From: Algoriphagus kandeliae
GTDB lineage: Bacteria; Bacteroidota; Bacteroidia; Cytophagales; Cyclobacteriaceae
Assembly (NCBI RefSeq): GCF_004571135.1
Contig: NZ_SPSB01000001.1
Span: 124,001-188,000 of the forward strand
DNA length: 64,000 nt
Direction: 5' to 3'
Notes under the pieces: generated by a model
Told to the model about the DNA's origin: nothing
The model's input: only the letters and a program-made list of their open reading frames with translations
The model's database searches: none
Shown: one piece after another, positions 43,235-52,557 of the stretch
How positions within the stretch are numbered: the stretch's first letter is position 1
How the letters are laid out: every line of letters starts with the position of its first letter
Program-made: the position numbers and the translations under genes

Positions 43235-44089
43235 ATGAATGTTTTGGTAATTGGAGGGACAGGGAATTTTGGTAAACTTATTATTAAAAACCTTATATTA
43301 TCACCTGCTACAGAACAGATTATATCAATTTCCAAATCAAAAAAAGGAAACTTTCCATCAAGAGTAATTCAATATTTGGGAGATTCAAATGATGATAATT
43401 TCCTTTGCTCTGTTTTTGAAGGACATAAATTTGATGTGGTAATTCATATACCGAACATTCTTTTAGCTGATTTGAAAGTCTTGTTAGCGAACTGCGAAAA
43501 ACATTTAGTTAAGCACCTCATCGTTATTGGTTCTGCAGCTATGTTTACAAAATTAGATGCACCTACAAGAGAGCTTAGGATAGAACAGGAGAACCTTATT
43601 AGCAAATCAAAAGTGAATTGGACGATATTGAGACCAAATATGGTATATGGACATAAAAATGACCAAAACATCTATAAGCTTTTTACTTTTTTAAAAAATC
43701 AATTTTTACTTCCTGTTCCAGGTTCACCGGATGTATTACAGAATCCTACCCATATTGAAGATTTTGTGGGTGCAGTGATTTCCTCAATGCTAAATGAAAG
43801 ATCCTATAAAAAATGCTATAACTTGGTCGGTGCCCAGCCAATTTCCTTACGTGGGATGGTTGGGGTGCTTTCTCCAAATAAACGTGTATTCGTAGTTTCA
43901 ATACCATTAAAAATCAGTGTGTTAGCGCTAAAAGTGCTTCGGTTTTTTAAACTAGCTGAGTGGCACCCGGAAAAACTTCTCAGATTAAATGAAGAAAAAG
44001 TTTTAAAATCCACACCGGAATCATTAGAAGACTTGGGGTATTCTCCGAGAAATTTTGAAGAAGGGGTAAAGGCTTATTTCGAAGACTGA
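43235..44089 (+). CDS. atypical NAD(P)-binding SDR family protein
   Basis: A 284-residue protein of the extended/atypical short-chain dehydrogenase superfamily. The nucleotide-binding motif is VIGGTGNFGKLI at the N-terminus, followed by DVVIHIPNILLADLKVLL and LRPNMVYGHKNDQNIY, as in sugar epimerases. The YxxxK catalytic motif is not present where expected: the segment after IVIGSAAMF reads TKLDAPTRELRIEQEN. The protein may therefore be a non-catalytic or reductase-like NDUFA9-type member. It lies five bases after the preceding GT4 gene. Confidence 0.82.
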   Translation: MNVLVIGGTGNFGKLIIKNLILSPATEQIISISKSKKGNFPSRVIQYLGDSNDDNFLCSVFEGHKFDVVIHIPNILLADLKVLLANCEKHLVKHLIVIGSAAMFTKLDAPTRELRIEQENLISKSKVNWTILRPNMVYGHKNDQNIYKLFTFLKNQFLLPVPGSPDVLQNPTHIEDFVGAVISSMLNERSYKKCYNLVGAQPISLRGMVGVLSPNKRVFVVSIPLKISVLALKVLRFFKLAEWHPEKLLRLNEEKVLKSTPESLEDLGYSPRNFEEGVKAYFED

Positions 44090-44102
44090 ATATAAGTTAA
44101 TA

Positions 44103-45488
44103 ATGAAGGTTTGTTTTGTAGTACCAGATGGAGTCGGTGTAAGAAATTATTTATTCAGCCCATTGATTTCTGATTTAGTAGAGATGGGTGCATCCATATC
44201 TGTTTGGCATCGCCTTGATAACAAAATCATCAACGATATTCAGTCCTTGCACGGAATAAAAATAGAAAGCTTTACTTTATCCTATTCATCGGAGTCATTT
44301 CTAGGTAGATTATTTAAAGAGGCGAGTGTCTATGCTCGATTAAAAAGAAATGCAGAATTAGATAATAATCCATCCACCCTTCTAGATTGGGTAAACCGTT
44401 CGGGTTCATGGAGGCGAAGATTTTTATTTACTTTTTCTAAATATGTAGGTGAATTTTTAAAGAGCTATGAGAATATTATTTGGGCAGAGAACTTTCATTC
44501 CGTTTCCCTAAAAAAAACTAATGCGTTTAAGGCTGCTGTTCAAGTTTTAAAACGAAATAAGCCGGATTTAATTTTTTGTACTCATCAGCGCTCACCAGAA
44601 GCTGCTTTAGCTGTGGAAGCAGCTAAGTATTTAGGAATCCCAACGATAACAGTAATTTATTCTTGGGATAATTTACCTAAGGCGAAATTAGCTGTTAAGG
44701 CAGATTATTTCTTGGTTTGGTCTGAATATATGAAGGCTGAAATGGGTAAATACTATCCGGAAATTAAATCAGAAAGAGTAATTATTTCAGGGACACCACA
44801 ATTTGATTTTTACAAGCAAAAAGAATTCTTAAAAACAAGAGAGGAATTTGCGATTGAGAATGATCTAAACCCTAGAAAAACATGGATTTGTTTTAGCGGT
44901 GATGATTTTGCGACATCTCCTTTCGATGAACTTTATTTGAGGGATATAGCTCAGGAGATTAGTGACATGGAAGATATAGAGTTAATTTTTAGGCCTGTAC
45001 CTGTTTCTGATGCCAGCAGATATAAATTAGTTTTGAAGGAATTTCCCCAAATAAAAGTCATAAAACCAATGTGGTCAACTTCTGAAATGTGGAGTTATTC
45101 ATTGCCAATGTATGAAGATATATCAATGCTTTCTAATTTAGTATACCACTGTTCTACTGTTTTGAATGTTGGGTCTACCATGGCATTGGATTTTGCTTGC
45201 TTTGATCATCCAGCTCTTTATTTGAATTATTTACCAAAAGGAGGAAAAAAACAAGTTTGGGATCCATCAAAAATTTATGGTAGACAGCATTTTAGGAGTA
45301 TGGGAAATCTGGAAGCTGTTGGGTGGATAAACGATTTTACACAATTAAAAGAAAAGATAAATGAAGCTATAAATTCTCCTAAAATAGTTGGCAGGGATAG
45401 ATTAAAATGGTTAGATGTAATCAGGGAGGATAACCCTAAAATAACCTCATCAAATAAAATATCTTCAATAATTTCAAACATCATTTAA
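44103..45488 (+). CDS. predicted GT-B / glycerophosphotransferase-like protein
   Basis: A 461-residue soluble protein that I do not recognise precisely. It has a two-domain GT-B-like layout. The start is KVCFVVPDGVGVRNYLFSPLISDLVEMGASISVW, the linker is DLIFCTHQRSPEAALAVEAAKYLGIPTITVIYSWDNLP, and the C-terminal part has ICFSGDDFATSPFDELYLRDI and STVLNVGSTMALDFACFDHPALYLNYLP. The last block resembles the nucleotide-binding region of CDP-glycerol glycerophosphotransferases and of Kdo/UDP-GlcNAc-type transferases. A role in adding a sugar or polyol phosphate to the polymer is plausible but unproved. It overlaps the next gene by one base. Confidence 0.75.
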   Translation: MKVCFVVPDGVGVRNYLFSPLISDLVEMGASISVWHRLDNKIINDIQSLHGIKIESFTLSYSSESFLGRLFKEASVYARLKRNAELDNNPSTLLDWVNRSGSWRRRFLFTFSKYVGEFLKSYENIIWAENFHSVSLKKTNAFKAAVQVLKRNKPDLIFCTHQRSPEAALAVEAAKYLGIPTITVIYSWDNLPKAKLAVKADYFLVWSEYMKAEMGKYYPEIKSERVIISGTPQFDFYKQKEFLKTREEFAIENDLNPRKTWICFSGDDFATSPFDELYLRDIAQEISDMEDIELIFRPVPVSDASRYKLVLKEFPQIKVIKPMWSTSEMWSYSLPMYEDISMLSNLVYHCSTVLNVGSTMALDFACFDHPALYLNYLPKGGKKQVWDPSKIYGRQHFRSMGNLEAVGWINDFTQLKEKINEAINSPKIVGRDRLKWLDVIREDNPKITSSNKISSIISNII

Positions 45489-46630
45489 TGCATATTTGCT
45501 TTCTAACATCTGAATTCCCAAAGCCAGGTTATTCGCATGGAGGGGTGGGAACGTTTATTCGAAATTTAGGGATTGCTCTTGTTAATAATGGATTCCGTGT
45601 TTCAGTAGTTGGCCCAAATTATAATGATGAATTTGAATTTGAGGTGCTTCAAGGAATTCATGTTTATAGGACTAGGCGATTCGATAAAACAAGAGGAATT
45701 ACATGGCTTCGGCGTGCAAGGAGTATTAATAAAGTGATTGAGCAAATTCATAGAGAAAACCCTGTAAATATTATTGAAGGAACAGAATTAAGCTTAGCAT
45801 TTATCGATAAAATTCCAGGAATCAAGTATGTCATTCGAATGAATGGTGGTCACCATTTTTTTTCTTTCGCAACAGGCGAAAAATTATCAAAATGGAAGAG
45901 TTTTCAGGAAAAAAGAAGCTTTAATAAAGCCGATCACCTTATTTCAGTTAGTAAGTATACCGCAGAATCGACTAAATCCCTTTTGGGTTTAAAGGATAGA
46001 CACATTCAAATCATTCCTAACCCTATTGATGCAGATCTTTTTAAACCTAATCATGATAAATCTGTCATTTCCAATAAATTGCTATTTGTGGGTACTGTTT
46101 GTGAGAAAAAAGGGGTAAGGCAATTGGTGATGGCAATGCCCAAAATCCTAGAAAAATTTCCCGAGGCAAGTTTAGAAATTGTTGGAAGGGATTGGATTGA
46201 TCCAAAAACAAAATCCTCATATACAGAATATTTAAAATCTTTTATCTATTCTGAAATCTCTAACAAAATTCAAATTTCTGGACCGGTAGATTTGGTTCAA
46301 ATTCCAGGAAAAATTGCTGAAAGTGAGATTTGTGTCTATCCTTCCCACATGGAAGCCTTACCTTTAGCTTGGCTTGAAGTTTTGGCGATGGGAAAGCCTT
46401 TTGTTGCGAGTAAAACTGGACCTGGACCAGAGGTTGTGATTCATGGCGAAACAGGTTTGTTGGCTGACTGTTATTCACCGGATGATATTGCAGACCAAGT
46501 CATTTATATGCTAGAAAATAAACCAAAAGCGCAGGATATGGGGAAAAACGCCCGCCTAGATATTTTGAAAAGGTTTGATGTCAAGGTTTTGGTGAAAGAA
46601 AATATTAATTATTATCAATCCCTTATTTAA
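45488..46630 (+). CDS. GT4 family glycosyltransferase
   Basis: A 380-residue GT-B transferase. The acceptor domain starts HICFLTSEFPKPGYSHGGVGTFIRNLGIAL, with the glycine loop expected for GT4. The donor domain has LLFVGTVCEKKGVRQLVMAMPKI and the E-x7-E motif EALPLAWLEVLAMGKPFVASKTGPGPEVV. ISVSKYTAESTKSLLG and PNPIDADLF between them are family-typical. Both ends overlap neighbouring genes by one base, as expected for tight translational coupling. Confidence 0.94.
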   Translation: MHICFLTSEFPKPGYSHGGVGTFIRNLGIALVNNGFRVSVVGPNYNDEFEFEVLQGIHVYRTRRFDKTRGITWLRRARSINKVIEQIHRENPVNIIEGTELSLAFIDKIPGIKYVIRMNGGHHFFSFATGEKLSKWKSFQEKRSFNKADHLISVSKYTAESTKSLLGLKDRHIQIIPNPIDADLFKPNHDKSVISNKLLFVGTVCEKKGVRQLVMAMPKILEKFPEASLEIVGRDWIDPKTKSSYTEYLKSFIYSEISNKIQISGPVDLVQIPGKIAESEICVYPSHMEALPLAWLEVLAMGKPFVASKTGPGPEVVIHGETGLLADCYSPDDIADQVIYMLENKPKAQDMGKNARLDILKRFDVKVLVKENINYYQSLI

Positions 46631-47745
46631 TGAAGTTTTTGATTTTTTCACATGTTTTACATACAAATGCTAATGGTCTTTTTTACGGTTATGGTCCATA
46701 TGTGAAAGAAATGAATATTTGGGGAAAGTATGTGGATGAACTTTGGGTATTAGCACCTTTAAAGAAAAATGGTTCTCCTGACCCAATAGACTTGCCTTAT
46801 TCACACCCCAATATTAGGTTTATTGAAGTTCCTTCATTTCAGATTACAAGTATTTATCATATTCCAAATGCGATACTAGCTACTTTGGTTGTATTGATAA
46901 AGGGTGTTTATTTCTCGGCTAAAGCAGATCATCTTCATCTAAGGTGTCCTGGTAACATGGGACTTTTAGGCAGTATAATTCAGACTTTTTTTCCATTTAA
47001 ACCCAAAACAACGAAATATGCTGGGAATTGGGATAGGAATGCGCCAAAACCTTGGTCTTATAAAATGCAACAATGGATTTTGAATAATACATTGATTTCC
47101 AGAAAAATGAAGGTCCTAGCATACGGTAAATGGAATGATCAAACCACAAATATTTTACCTTTTTTTACCGCTTCTTATTCGAAAAATCAAATAGTAGAAG
47201 TAATCAAGCCAGATATTCAAAAATGTATTAATTTAATTTTTGTTGGATCTATGACTTCAAATAAACGTCCAGAATTGGCCTATGAATTATTGAAAGATCT
47301 GATAAAATCAGGGAAAACAGTTCAATTAGAGTTTTTAGGAAAGGGGCCTGAAATTGAACGAATCGCAAAATTTGCCAAAGAGGATAAAATGGAAGATTTT
47401 ATTCAATTGAGAGGCAATGTGCCTGCTTCTGATGTCATAGAAAAATTGAAAAAATCTCATTTTTTAATTTTTGGATCTAAATCCGAAGGTTGGCCTAAAG
47501 CAGTGGCTGAGGCTATGTTTTGGGGATGTATTCCAGTAACTTCGCCGGTAAGTTGTGTGCCAGAAATGCTCGGAAATGGTGAACGGGGATTTTTGATGCA
47601 CAATAATTTGGAAGGAGTCCATGCATTTATTCAGCGATGCATTTCTGAACCAAAAACCTTTAAGGAGATTTCCCAATTAGCTATGAATTGGTCAAGGTCA
47701 TATACTCTAGAAACCTTCGAAAAAAGCATTAAGGAGCTTTTATGA
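46630..47745 (+). CDS. GT4 family glycosyltransferase
   Basis: A 371-residue GT-B transferase. The N-terminal domain includes LFYGYGPYVKEMNIWGKYVDELWVLAP and HLRCPGNMGLLGSIIQTFFPFK, typical of a branch of Bacteroidota transferases. The C-terminal domain has LIFVGSMTSNKRPELAYELLKDL and the E-x7-E motif EGWPKAVAEAMFWGCIPVTSPV. The first domain contains a hydrophobic helix (IYHIPNAILATLVVLIKGVYF) that may touch the membrane. It overlaps the next gene by four bases. Confidence 0.92.
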   Translation: MKFLIFSHVLHTNANGLFYGYGPYVKEMNIWGKYVDELWVLAPLKKNGSPDPIDLPYSHPNIRFIEVPSFQITSIYHIPNAILATLVVLIKGVYFSAKADHLHLRCPGNMGLLGSIIQTFFPFKPKTTKYAGNWDRNAPKPWSYKMQQWILNNTLISRKMKVLAYGKWNDQTTNILPFFTASYSKNQIVEVIKPDIQKCINLIFVGSMTSNKRPELAYELLKDLIKSGKTVQLEFLGKGPEIERIAKFAKEDKMEDFIQLRGNVPASDVIEKLKKSHFLIFGSKSEGWPKAVAEAMFWGCIPVTSPVSCVPEMLGNGERGFLMHNNLEGVHAFIQRCISEPKTFKEISQLAMNWSRSYTLETFEKSIKELL

Positions 47746-48812
47746 AAATTCTCCAGCTTATTGATTCATTGAAGGTAGGTGGAGCTGAAAGGATGGCAGT
47801 CAATATTGCTTTAAAACTTTCTGAACTTGGAATCCAAAATTCACTTATTGTTTCCAGAGAGGGTGGCGGTCTTGAAAATTTAATTAAAGGAAAAGTAGAT
47901 TTTTATGTTCTTGGGAAAAAAAACTTTGCTGATTTAAAAGCCTTTTGGGTACTGTATAAGAATGTAAAGAGTTTTAATCCAGATTTTATTCATGCCCACT
48001 CTTCATCTGTTGTGTGGGCGACTTTAATCAAGATATTTTTTGGAACTAAAACAAAAATAATTTTTCATGATCATTATGGTCAAGCGGAACACCTAACTGT
48101 CGGGGATAGGATTTGGTTGAGATTGATTTCATTTAAAATTGACGGAATAATTGCTGTAAACGATAAGCTCAAGGAATGGAGCGAAAGGGCAACCAAAATT
48201 AATGTTAACTCGATTATTCAATTGAATAATTTTCCATTAGTTGATTTAAATGAATTAAGTGAACAAAGGGACGGCCCTATTAATATTTTACACCTAGCTA
48301 ATTTTAGACCCCAAAAAGATCATCTGACGCTTCTAAATTCTTTGATAAAATTGCTGGAAAAGGGAATAGACGATTGGCGAATTTTTTTTGTTGGTTTAGG
48401 AGAATCAGAAGATTATGTTAACCTCCTAAAGGACAAAATAAAAGATTTTGGTTTGGAAGATATGGTTCTCTATTTTGGCTCTACTGATAATGTAGAACAC
48501 TTTCTTGAGAAATCACATGTCGGAGTGCTTTCTTCATGTTCTGAAGGTCTACCTGTAAGTTTATTAGAATACGGACTGGCTGGTTTACATATTGTAGCTA
48601 CCGATGTAGGCCAATCTTCTTCTGTTTTATCAAAACCTGAATTGGGTATATTAGTTCCTCCTAAAGATTCTGATCGATTAGCGCTTGCCTTACAAAAAGC
48701 GATAGAAAATGCTAAAAAAGGTAGAAATCAAAAATTGAAATCTCATATTGAGAAAAAATTTGGTTCGGGCCATTTTTTTGATAAATACTTCAACTTTCTA
48801 AAAAGAATTTAA
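47742..48812 (+). CDS. GT4 family glycosyltransferase
   Basis: A 356-residue GT-B transferase that starts KILQLIDSLKVGGAERMAVNIALKL, with the GGAER acceptor-side loop of GT4. The donor domain shows ILHLANFRPQKDHLTLLNSLIKL and the E-x7-E motif EGLPVSLLEYGLAGLHIVATDVG. IFHDHYGQAEHLTVGDRIWLRL lies in the interdomain region. Overlaps of four and one bases with its neighbours place it firmly in the operon. A run of eight Ts lies at 48382-48389. Confidence 0.94.
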   Translation: MKILQLIDSLKVGGAERMAVNIALKLSELGIQNSLIVSREGGGLENLIKGKVDFYVLGKKNFADLKAFWVLYKNVKSFNPDFIHAHSSSVVWATLIKIFFGTKTKIIFHDHYGQAEHLTVGDRIWLRLISFKIDGIIAVNDKLKEWSERATKINVNSIIQLNNFPLVDLNELSEQRDGPINILHLANFRPQKDHLTLLNSLIKLLEKGIDDWRIFFVGLGESEDYVNLLKDKIKDFGLEDMVLYFGSTDNVEHFLEKSHVGVLSSCSEGLPVSLLEYGLAGLHIVATDVGQSSSVLSKPELGILVPPKDSDRLALALQKAIENAKKGRNQKLKSHIEKKFGSGHFFDKYFNFLKRI

Positions 48813-50218
48813 TGAGGGTAGGAAATTTTGTTACGTCTCTTTCGATTAAAAAAAATGCTCTTTCATGGACTATTTTTCACATTGTATTAGGCGTTTTGGG
48901 GACCTTATCTAAGTTTATTGTTATTTTTTGGTTTTATTGGATTTTACTTGACTCATCTTATTATTTTTTTAAAACTTCAAAAAGTAAAAGACCTATTTTT
49001 ATTGCAACTCTTATTGTTTATACCTGTTCTTTCGAATTGTTAGGTAGATTAGTGTCTGCAAGTCCATTTATCCCCTATGAACTTGGGAAATATTTATTTT
49101 TATTTCTGTGTTTAGTTGGGCTTTTTATTAATCGAAATCATAAATTTAATGAAGTCAATTTTGTAAATATTTTGGCGATAATTCTAATAATTCCTTCGTT
49201 CTTTATTGATTTAAGTGGGACGGTTAGTTTTAAAGATATAGTTTTTAATATTTTTGGATTGATTAATATTTGTATCGGAATTCTTTTTTTTAGCACAATT
49301 AAAGTGAGACTGATTCAGTTAGTTAACTGGATTAAACCACTAGCATTTCTTTGCATTACTATTTTGATTTATACATTTATAAAAACTCCTGATCTAGATG
49401 AAATAGAGTTTGCTTTAGGTGCCAATTTTCAAACAACCGGAAATTTTGGATCAAACCAAGTGTCCACTGTTCTTGGTCTTGGCGCATTTTTATTTGGAAT
49501 AGGGTTGATTCTAAAATTTAGAATCACAGGATATTTTCTCTTAGATGTGTTTTTCTTTTTTGGCTTTTTAGTTCAGGGCCTCCTTACTTTTTCGAGAGGA
49601 GGGATGATTGGGACCATTCTAGGTCTATTTGTTTTCTTATACTATTTATACCAATTACCAGCATGGCAGAGATACAAACTCAATCTTGGTAACCCAATCA
49701 AGTTTATTTTGCCAGTTATATTCATTCTGACAATCAGTTTCTTTGTTACTAACTACCTAACTCAAGGAAATTTGTTATTAAGGTATATGGGGGAAACTGC
49801 AGGTACGTTAGCAGGGACAAAAGACAAAGACTTGAATCAGATTACAACTAATAGATTTGATATTTTCAAAGGAGATATGGAGCTCTATGCGGAGAATCCC
49901 ATTTTTGGTGTCGGAGCGGCAGCTTCTAAATATTTAAGGCCTACTCACACAGGTATGGTGGCGCATGTGGAATTATCTAGAATGATTGCTGAACACGGTG
50001 CTTTTTCTTTTGGGATACTTTTAGCTCTATTATTGGTCTTGTATATAAATGTTTCTAAAACAAAAAATATTATAGCAAAAGGTCTTTTAGTTAGTTTCGC
50101 AATTTTAGCCTTCTATACAACTTTTCATGCAGCTACTAGAACTTTTATGTCTCCTATGTTGCTTGCGCTTTCTATGGTTTCTCTAATTTCTGAGAACAAG
50201 TACAAAGTAAAACTTTAA
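48812..50218 (+). CDS. Wzy-like O-antigen polymerase/ligase (cluster 2)
   Basis: A 468-residue membrane protein with about 11-12 transmembrane helices. The segments TFSRGGMIGTILGLFVFLYY, NRFDIFKGDMELYAENPIFGVGAAASKYLRP and HVELSRMIAEHGAFSFGILLALLL match the Wzy_C/O-antigen ligase region, including the conserved Arg, the GVG turn and the His-Glu/Arg block. It is the likely polymerase for the second polysaccharide and is only distantly similar to the Wzy-like protein at 25707. It starts by a one-base overlap with the GT4 gene. Confidence 0.91.
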   Translation: MRVGNFVTSLSIKKNALSWTIFHIVLGVLGTLSKFIVIFWFYWILLDSSYYFFKTSKSKRPIFIATLIVYTCSFELLGRLVSASPFIPYELGKYLFLFLCLVGLFINRNHKFNEVNFVNILAIILIIPSFFIDLSGTVSFKDIVFNIFGLINICIGILFFSTIKVRLIQLVNWIKPLAFLCITILIYTFIKTPDLDEIEFALGANFQTTGNFGSNQVSTVLGLGAFLFGIGLILKFRITGYFLLDVFFFFGFLVQGLLTFSRGGMIGTILGLFVFLYYLYQLPAWQRYKLNLGNPIKFILPVIFILTISFFVTNYLTQGNLLLRYMGETAGTLAGTKDKDLNQITTNRFDIFKGDMELYAENPIFGVGAAASKYLRPTHTGMVAHVELSRMIAEHGAFSFGILLALLLVLYINVSKTKNIIAKGLLVSFAILAFYTTFHAATRTFMSPMLLALSMVSLISENKYKVKL

Positions 50219-50231
50219 CTAAATTCTTATA

Positions 50232-51272
50232 ATGGTTCTTTACCTGGGAAATAAGCTTCAGAGGTACGGGAAAAATCCTACCACAATTGATACTCTTGGT
50301 CACTCTTTAAAAGAAATTTACCCAAAAATTCTGACGGTTTCAGAGAAGAAAGGTATAATTTTTCGACTTTGGGATATGTGGAAAACCATTTGGATTAATA
50401 GAAAAAGAATTGAATTGGTTCTCATCGATACCTATTCAACAAAAGCTTTTCATTTTGCATGGACCTCAGCACGTATTTGCAATTTTTTTAATATTCCTTA
50501 CATCCCAATCATTCATGGTGGAAGTTTTAAAAAAAGAATTGAAAAATCTCCATTTCTTGTAAAAAAATATATTTATGAGGCTAAGACGGTAGTTACTCCA
50601 TCAGGGTTTTTGCGAAACGTAATTAAAGAAAGTCTTAATTTTGAACCTATTGTTATTCCTAATTCTATTCGTGTTGGTATCCTTTCAAAAGATAATTCAG
50701 TTTCATTTAAAACTATTCCTAGGATTTTTTGGCTTAGAGCCTATCAAAAACTATATAATCCAGTTTTAGCTGTAGAAATTATCCATATTCTTCATAAAAA
50801 GAAAGGAATAAAGGCAGAATTAATAATGGTTGGACCAGATAAGGATGGAACATTGAAGAAAGTAAAGGAGAAAATAAAAGAGTATTCTCTTTGTCCATTT
50901 ATATCAACTTACGAAAAAATGAGCCGTGAAGATTGGGTTAAACTTGCAAAAAATTGTTCTGTTTTTTTAAATACTACCACAATAGATAATACCCCGGTAA
51001 GTGTGATTGAAAATATGGCTCTAGGTCTTCCAATTGTAAGCACAAATGTTGGGGGACTCCCTTATTTGATTCGAGATGGATTAGATGGGCTTTTATTTCC
51101 GTCAGGAGATGCAAACCTCGCAGCGGATCTGATTTTACAAATCCATTCTGCCCCCGAAAAATGGGCAAAATTTTCAAAAGAAGCACTCCTTAACTCAAAA
51201 GAGAAAGATTGGAATTCTTCAGTAAAAAATCAATGGTCTAATCTTTTTGCCAAGTATGTTGAATTGGCTTAA
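50232..51272 (+). CDS. GT4 family glycosyltransferase
   Basis: A 346-residue GT-B transferase. The donor domain has RIFWLRAYQKLYNPVLAVEIIHIL and, where E-x7-E is usual, DNTPVSVIENMALGLPIVSTNVGGLPYLI, with an Asp in the first position. The N-terminal domain contains IELVLIDTYSTKAFHFAWTSARICNFFNIPYIPIIHGGSFKKR, a common start in exopolysaccharide GT4 enzymes. The rest of the nucleotide site is normal, so the enzyme is probably active. It overlaps the following adenylate-forming gene by 17 bases. Confidence 0.92.
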   Translation: MVLYLGNKLQRYGKNPTTIDTLGHSLKEIYPKILTVSEKKGIIFRLWDMWKTIWINRKRIELVLIDTYSTKAFHFAWTSARICNFFNIPYIPIIHGGSFKKRIEKSPFLVKKYIYEAKTVVTPSGFLRNVIKESLNFEPIVIPNSIRVGILSKDNSVSFKTIPRIFWLRAYQKLYNPVLAVEIIHILHKKKGIKAELIMVGPDKDGTLKKVKEKIKEYSLCPFISTYEKMSREDWVKLAKNCSVFLNTTTIDNTPVSVIENMALGLPIVSTNVGGLPYLIRDGLDGLLFPSGDANLAADLILQIHSAPEKWAKFSKEALLNSKEKDWNSSVKNQWSNLFAKYVELA

Positions 51273-52557
51273 AAAAATAATTTTTAAAAAAGGGGCAAAT
51301 AAAAGAAACCCTTCCTTAATTAATCATTTTGATGACCTAATAGCCTCCGATTTTTGGCCCAAAAACAAGTTGAATCAACTTGCAGAAAAGAGGCTAAAGG
51401 ATCTTTTGGTATGGTCTTTTGAAAATTCACCTTTTTATAAGAAAAAAATTGTCGAAGCTGGGTTCGATCCTTATCTCGAAAATTTTGATTGGAAAAATTT
51501 TAAAAAAATTCCAATTACCACAAAATCAGATCTTGTTAATTACAACAGCGTTATTCAAGTTCCCCCCTCCAAATTTGGTAAAACGTTTTACTGTGAAAGT
51601 TCGGGTACAAGTGGGCAGGTTTTGTCTTTTATAAGAGATGAAAACTGGGATAGTTTTATCCGTGCTGCACAAATGAGAGGTTATAGTTGGTATAATGTTA
51701 ATCCTTGGGATTTCAATATATATTTTTGGGGATATAATTCAAGTTTTTTGAAAAAACTCAGGCTTCGAATTCTCGATTTTTTGGTAAATAGATTTAGGAT
51801 TTTTGATTATAATGAAAAGTCGATCAGAGAGTTAAAAAAGAAGGGCGTAAATGCTGTCTATATAGAAGGATACAGTTCCATGATATATGAGATGGCTAAA
51901 TTAATTCCCAAGGCTTCAAAAGACTTCAAAAAGCTCAGGCTAGTAAAGGCTACTTCAGAGAAGATTTTTCCTCATTATAAAACTGCTGTAAAACAAGCTT
52001 TTAATATAGAACTAAGAAGTGAGTATGGTGCCGCGGAGGCTGGGATAATTGCCTTTGAATGTCCTGAAGGTAAAATGCATATTGTTGAAGAAGGAGTATA
52101 TGTGGAAGTAGGTGAAAATCAAGAGTTGATTATTACCAATCTGGTTTCAAAGTCATTTCCGATCATTCGCTATCAATTGGGAGATGCCGTAGTTCTAGAA
52201 AATGAGTCAGCTACTTGTGCTTGTGGTAGAGAACACAGAATAATAAAAGAAATCCAAGGGAGAGTAGGGAAAAACATTTATGGTAAAACCAAATTATTCC
52301 CCTCACTCACACTTTACTATATGTTTAAGAATATTTTTTTTCAGTATAATAAATCCATTGATTATCAAGCAGTACAATACGAGAAAGGTAGACTCGAAAT
52401 TTTGACTCTGGAAAAATTAACAGATATCGAAAAATCTTGGGTTATTCATGAATCTAATAAATATTTCAAGGATGAAGTAACTGTCAAATTTAAAGTTGCT
52501 AAAGACTTTAGGTTAGAAAAGGGGAAGCTCAGAGATTTTATCTCAAAAATAGAATAA
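51256..52557 (+). CDS. PaaK/CapK-like adenylate-forming enzyme
   Basis: A 433-residue protein of the phenylacetate-CoA ligase/CapK family. I use ATG 51256, since TTG 51247 would add only three residues. The P-loop-like motif is YCESSGTSGQVLSF, the adenylate motif is RSEYGAAEAGIIAFECPEGK, and a later block is RYQLGDAVVLENESATCACGREHRIIKEIQGRVG, with a Cys-x-Cys pair. CapK-type proteins occur in capsule loci and may activate an acyl or amino-acid group for attachment to a sugar. It is the last gene of the second cluster and is followed by a terminator. Confidence 0.9.
   Translation: MLNWLKKIIFKKGANKRNPSLINHFDDLIASDFWPKNKLNQLAEKRLKDLLVWSFENSPFYKKKIVEAGFDPYLENFDWKNFKKIPITTKSDLVNYNSVIQVPPSKFGKTFYCESSGTSGQVLSFIRDENWDSFIRAAQMRGYSWYNVNPWDFNIYFWGYNSSFLKKLRLRILDFLVNRFRIFDYNEKSIRELKKKGVNAVYIEGYSSMIYEMAKLIPKASKDFKKLRLVKATSEKIFPHYKTAVKQAFNIELRSEYGAAEAGIIAFECPEGKMHIVEEGVYVEVGENQELIITNLVSKSFPIIRYQLGDAVVLENESATCACGREHRIIKEIQGRVGKNIYGKTKLFPSLTLYYMFKNIFFQYNKSIDYQAVQYEKGRLEILTLEKLTDIEKSWVIHESNKYFKDEVTVKFKVAKDFRLEKGKLRDFISKIE

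Noticed and set aside
36500..44100. Integrated mobile element as the source of the A/T-rich segment
   Set aside because: I find no integrase, transposase, tRNA gene or flanking direct repeat; exchange by homologous recombination of the flanking conserved genes is enough to explain it.
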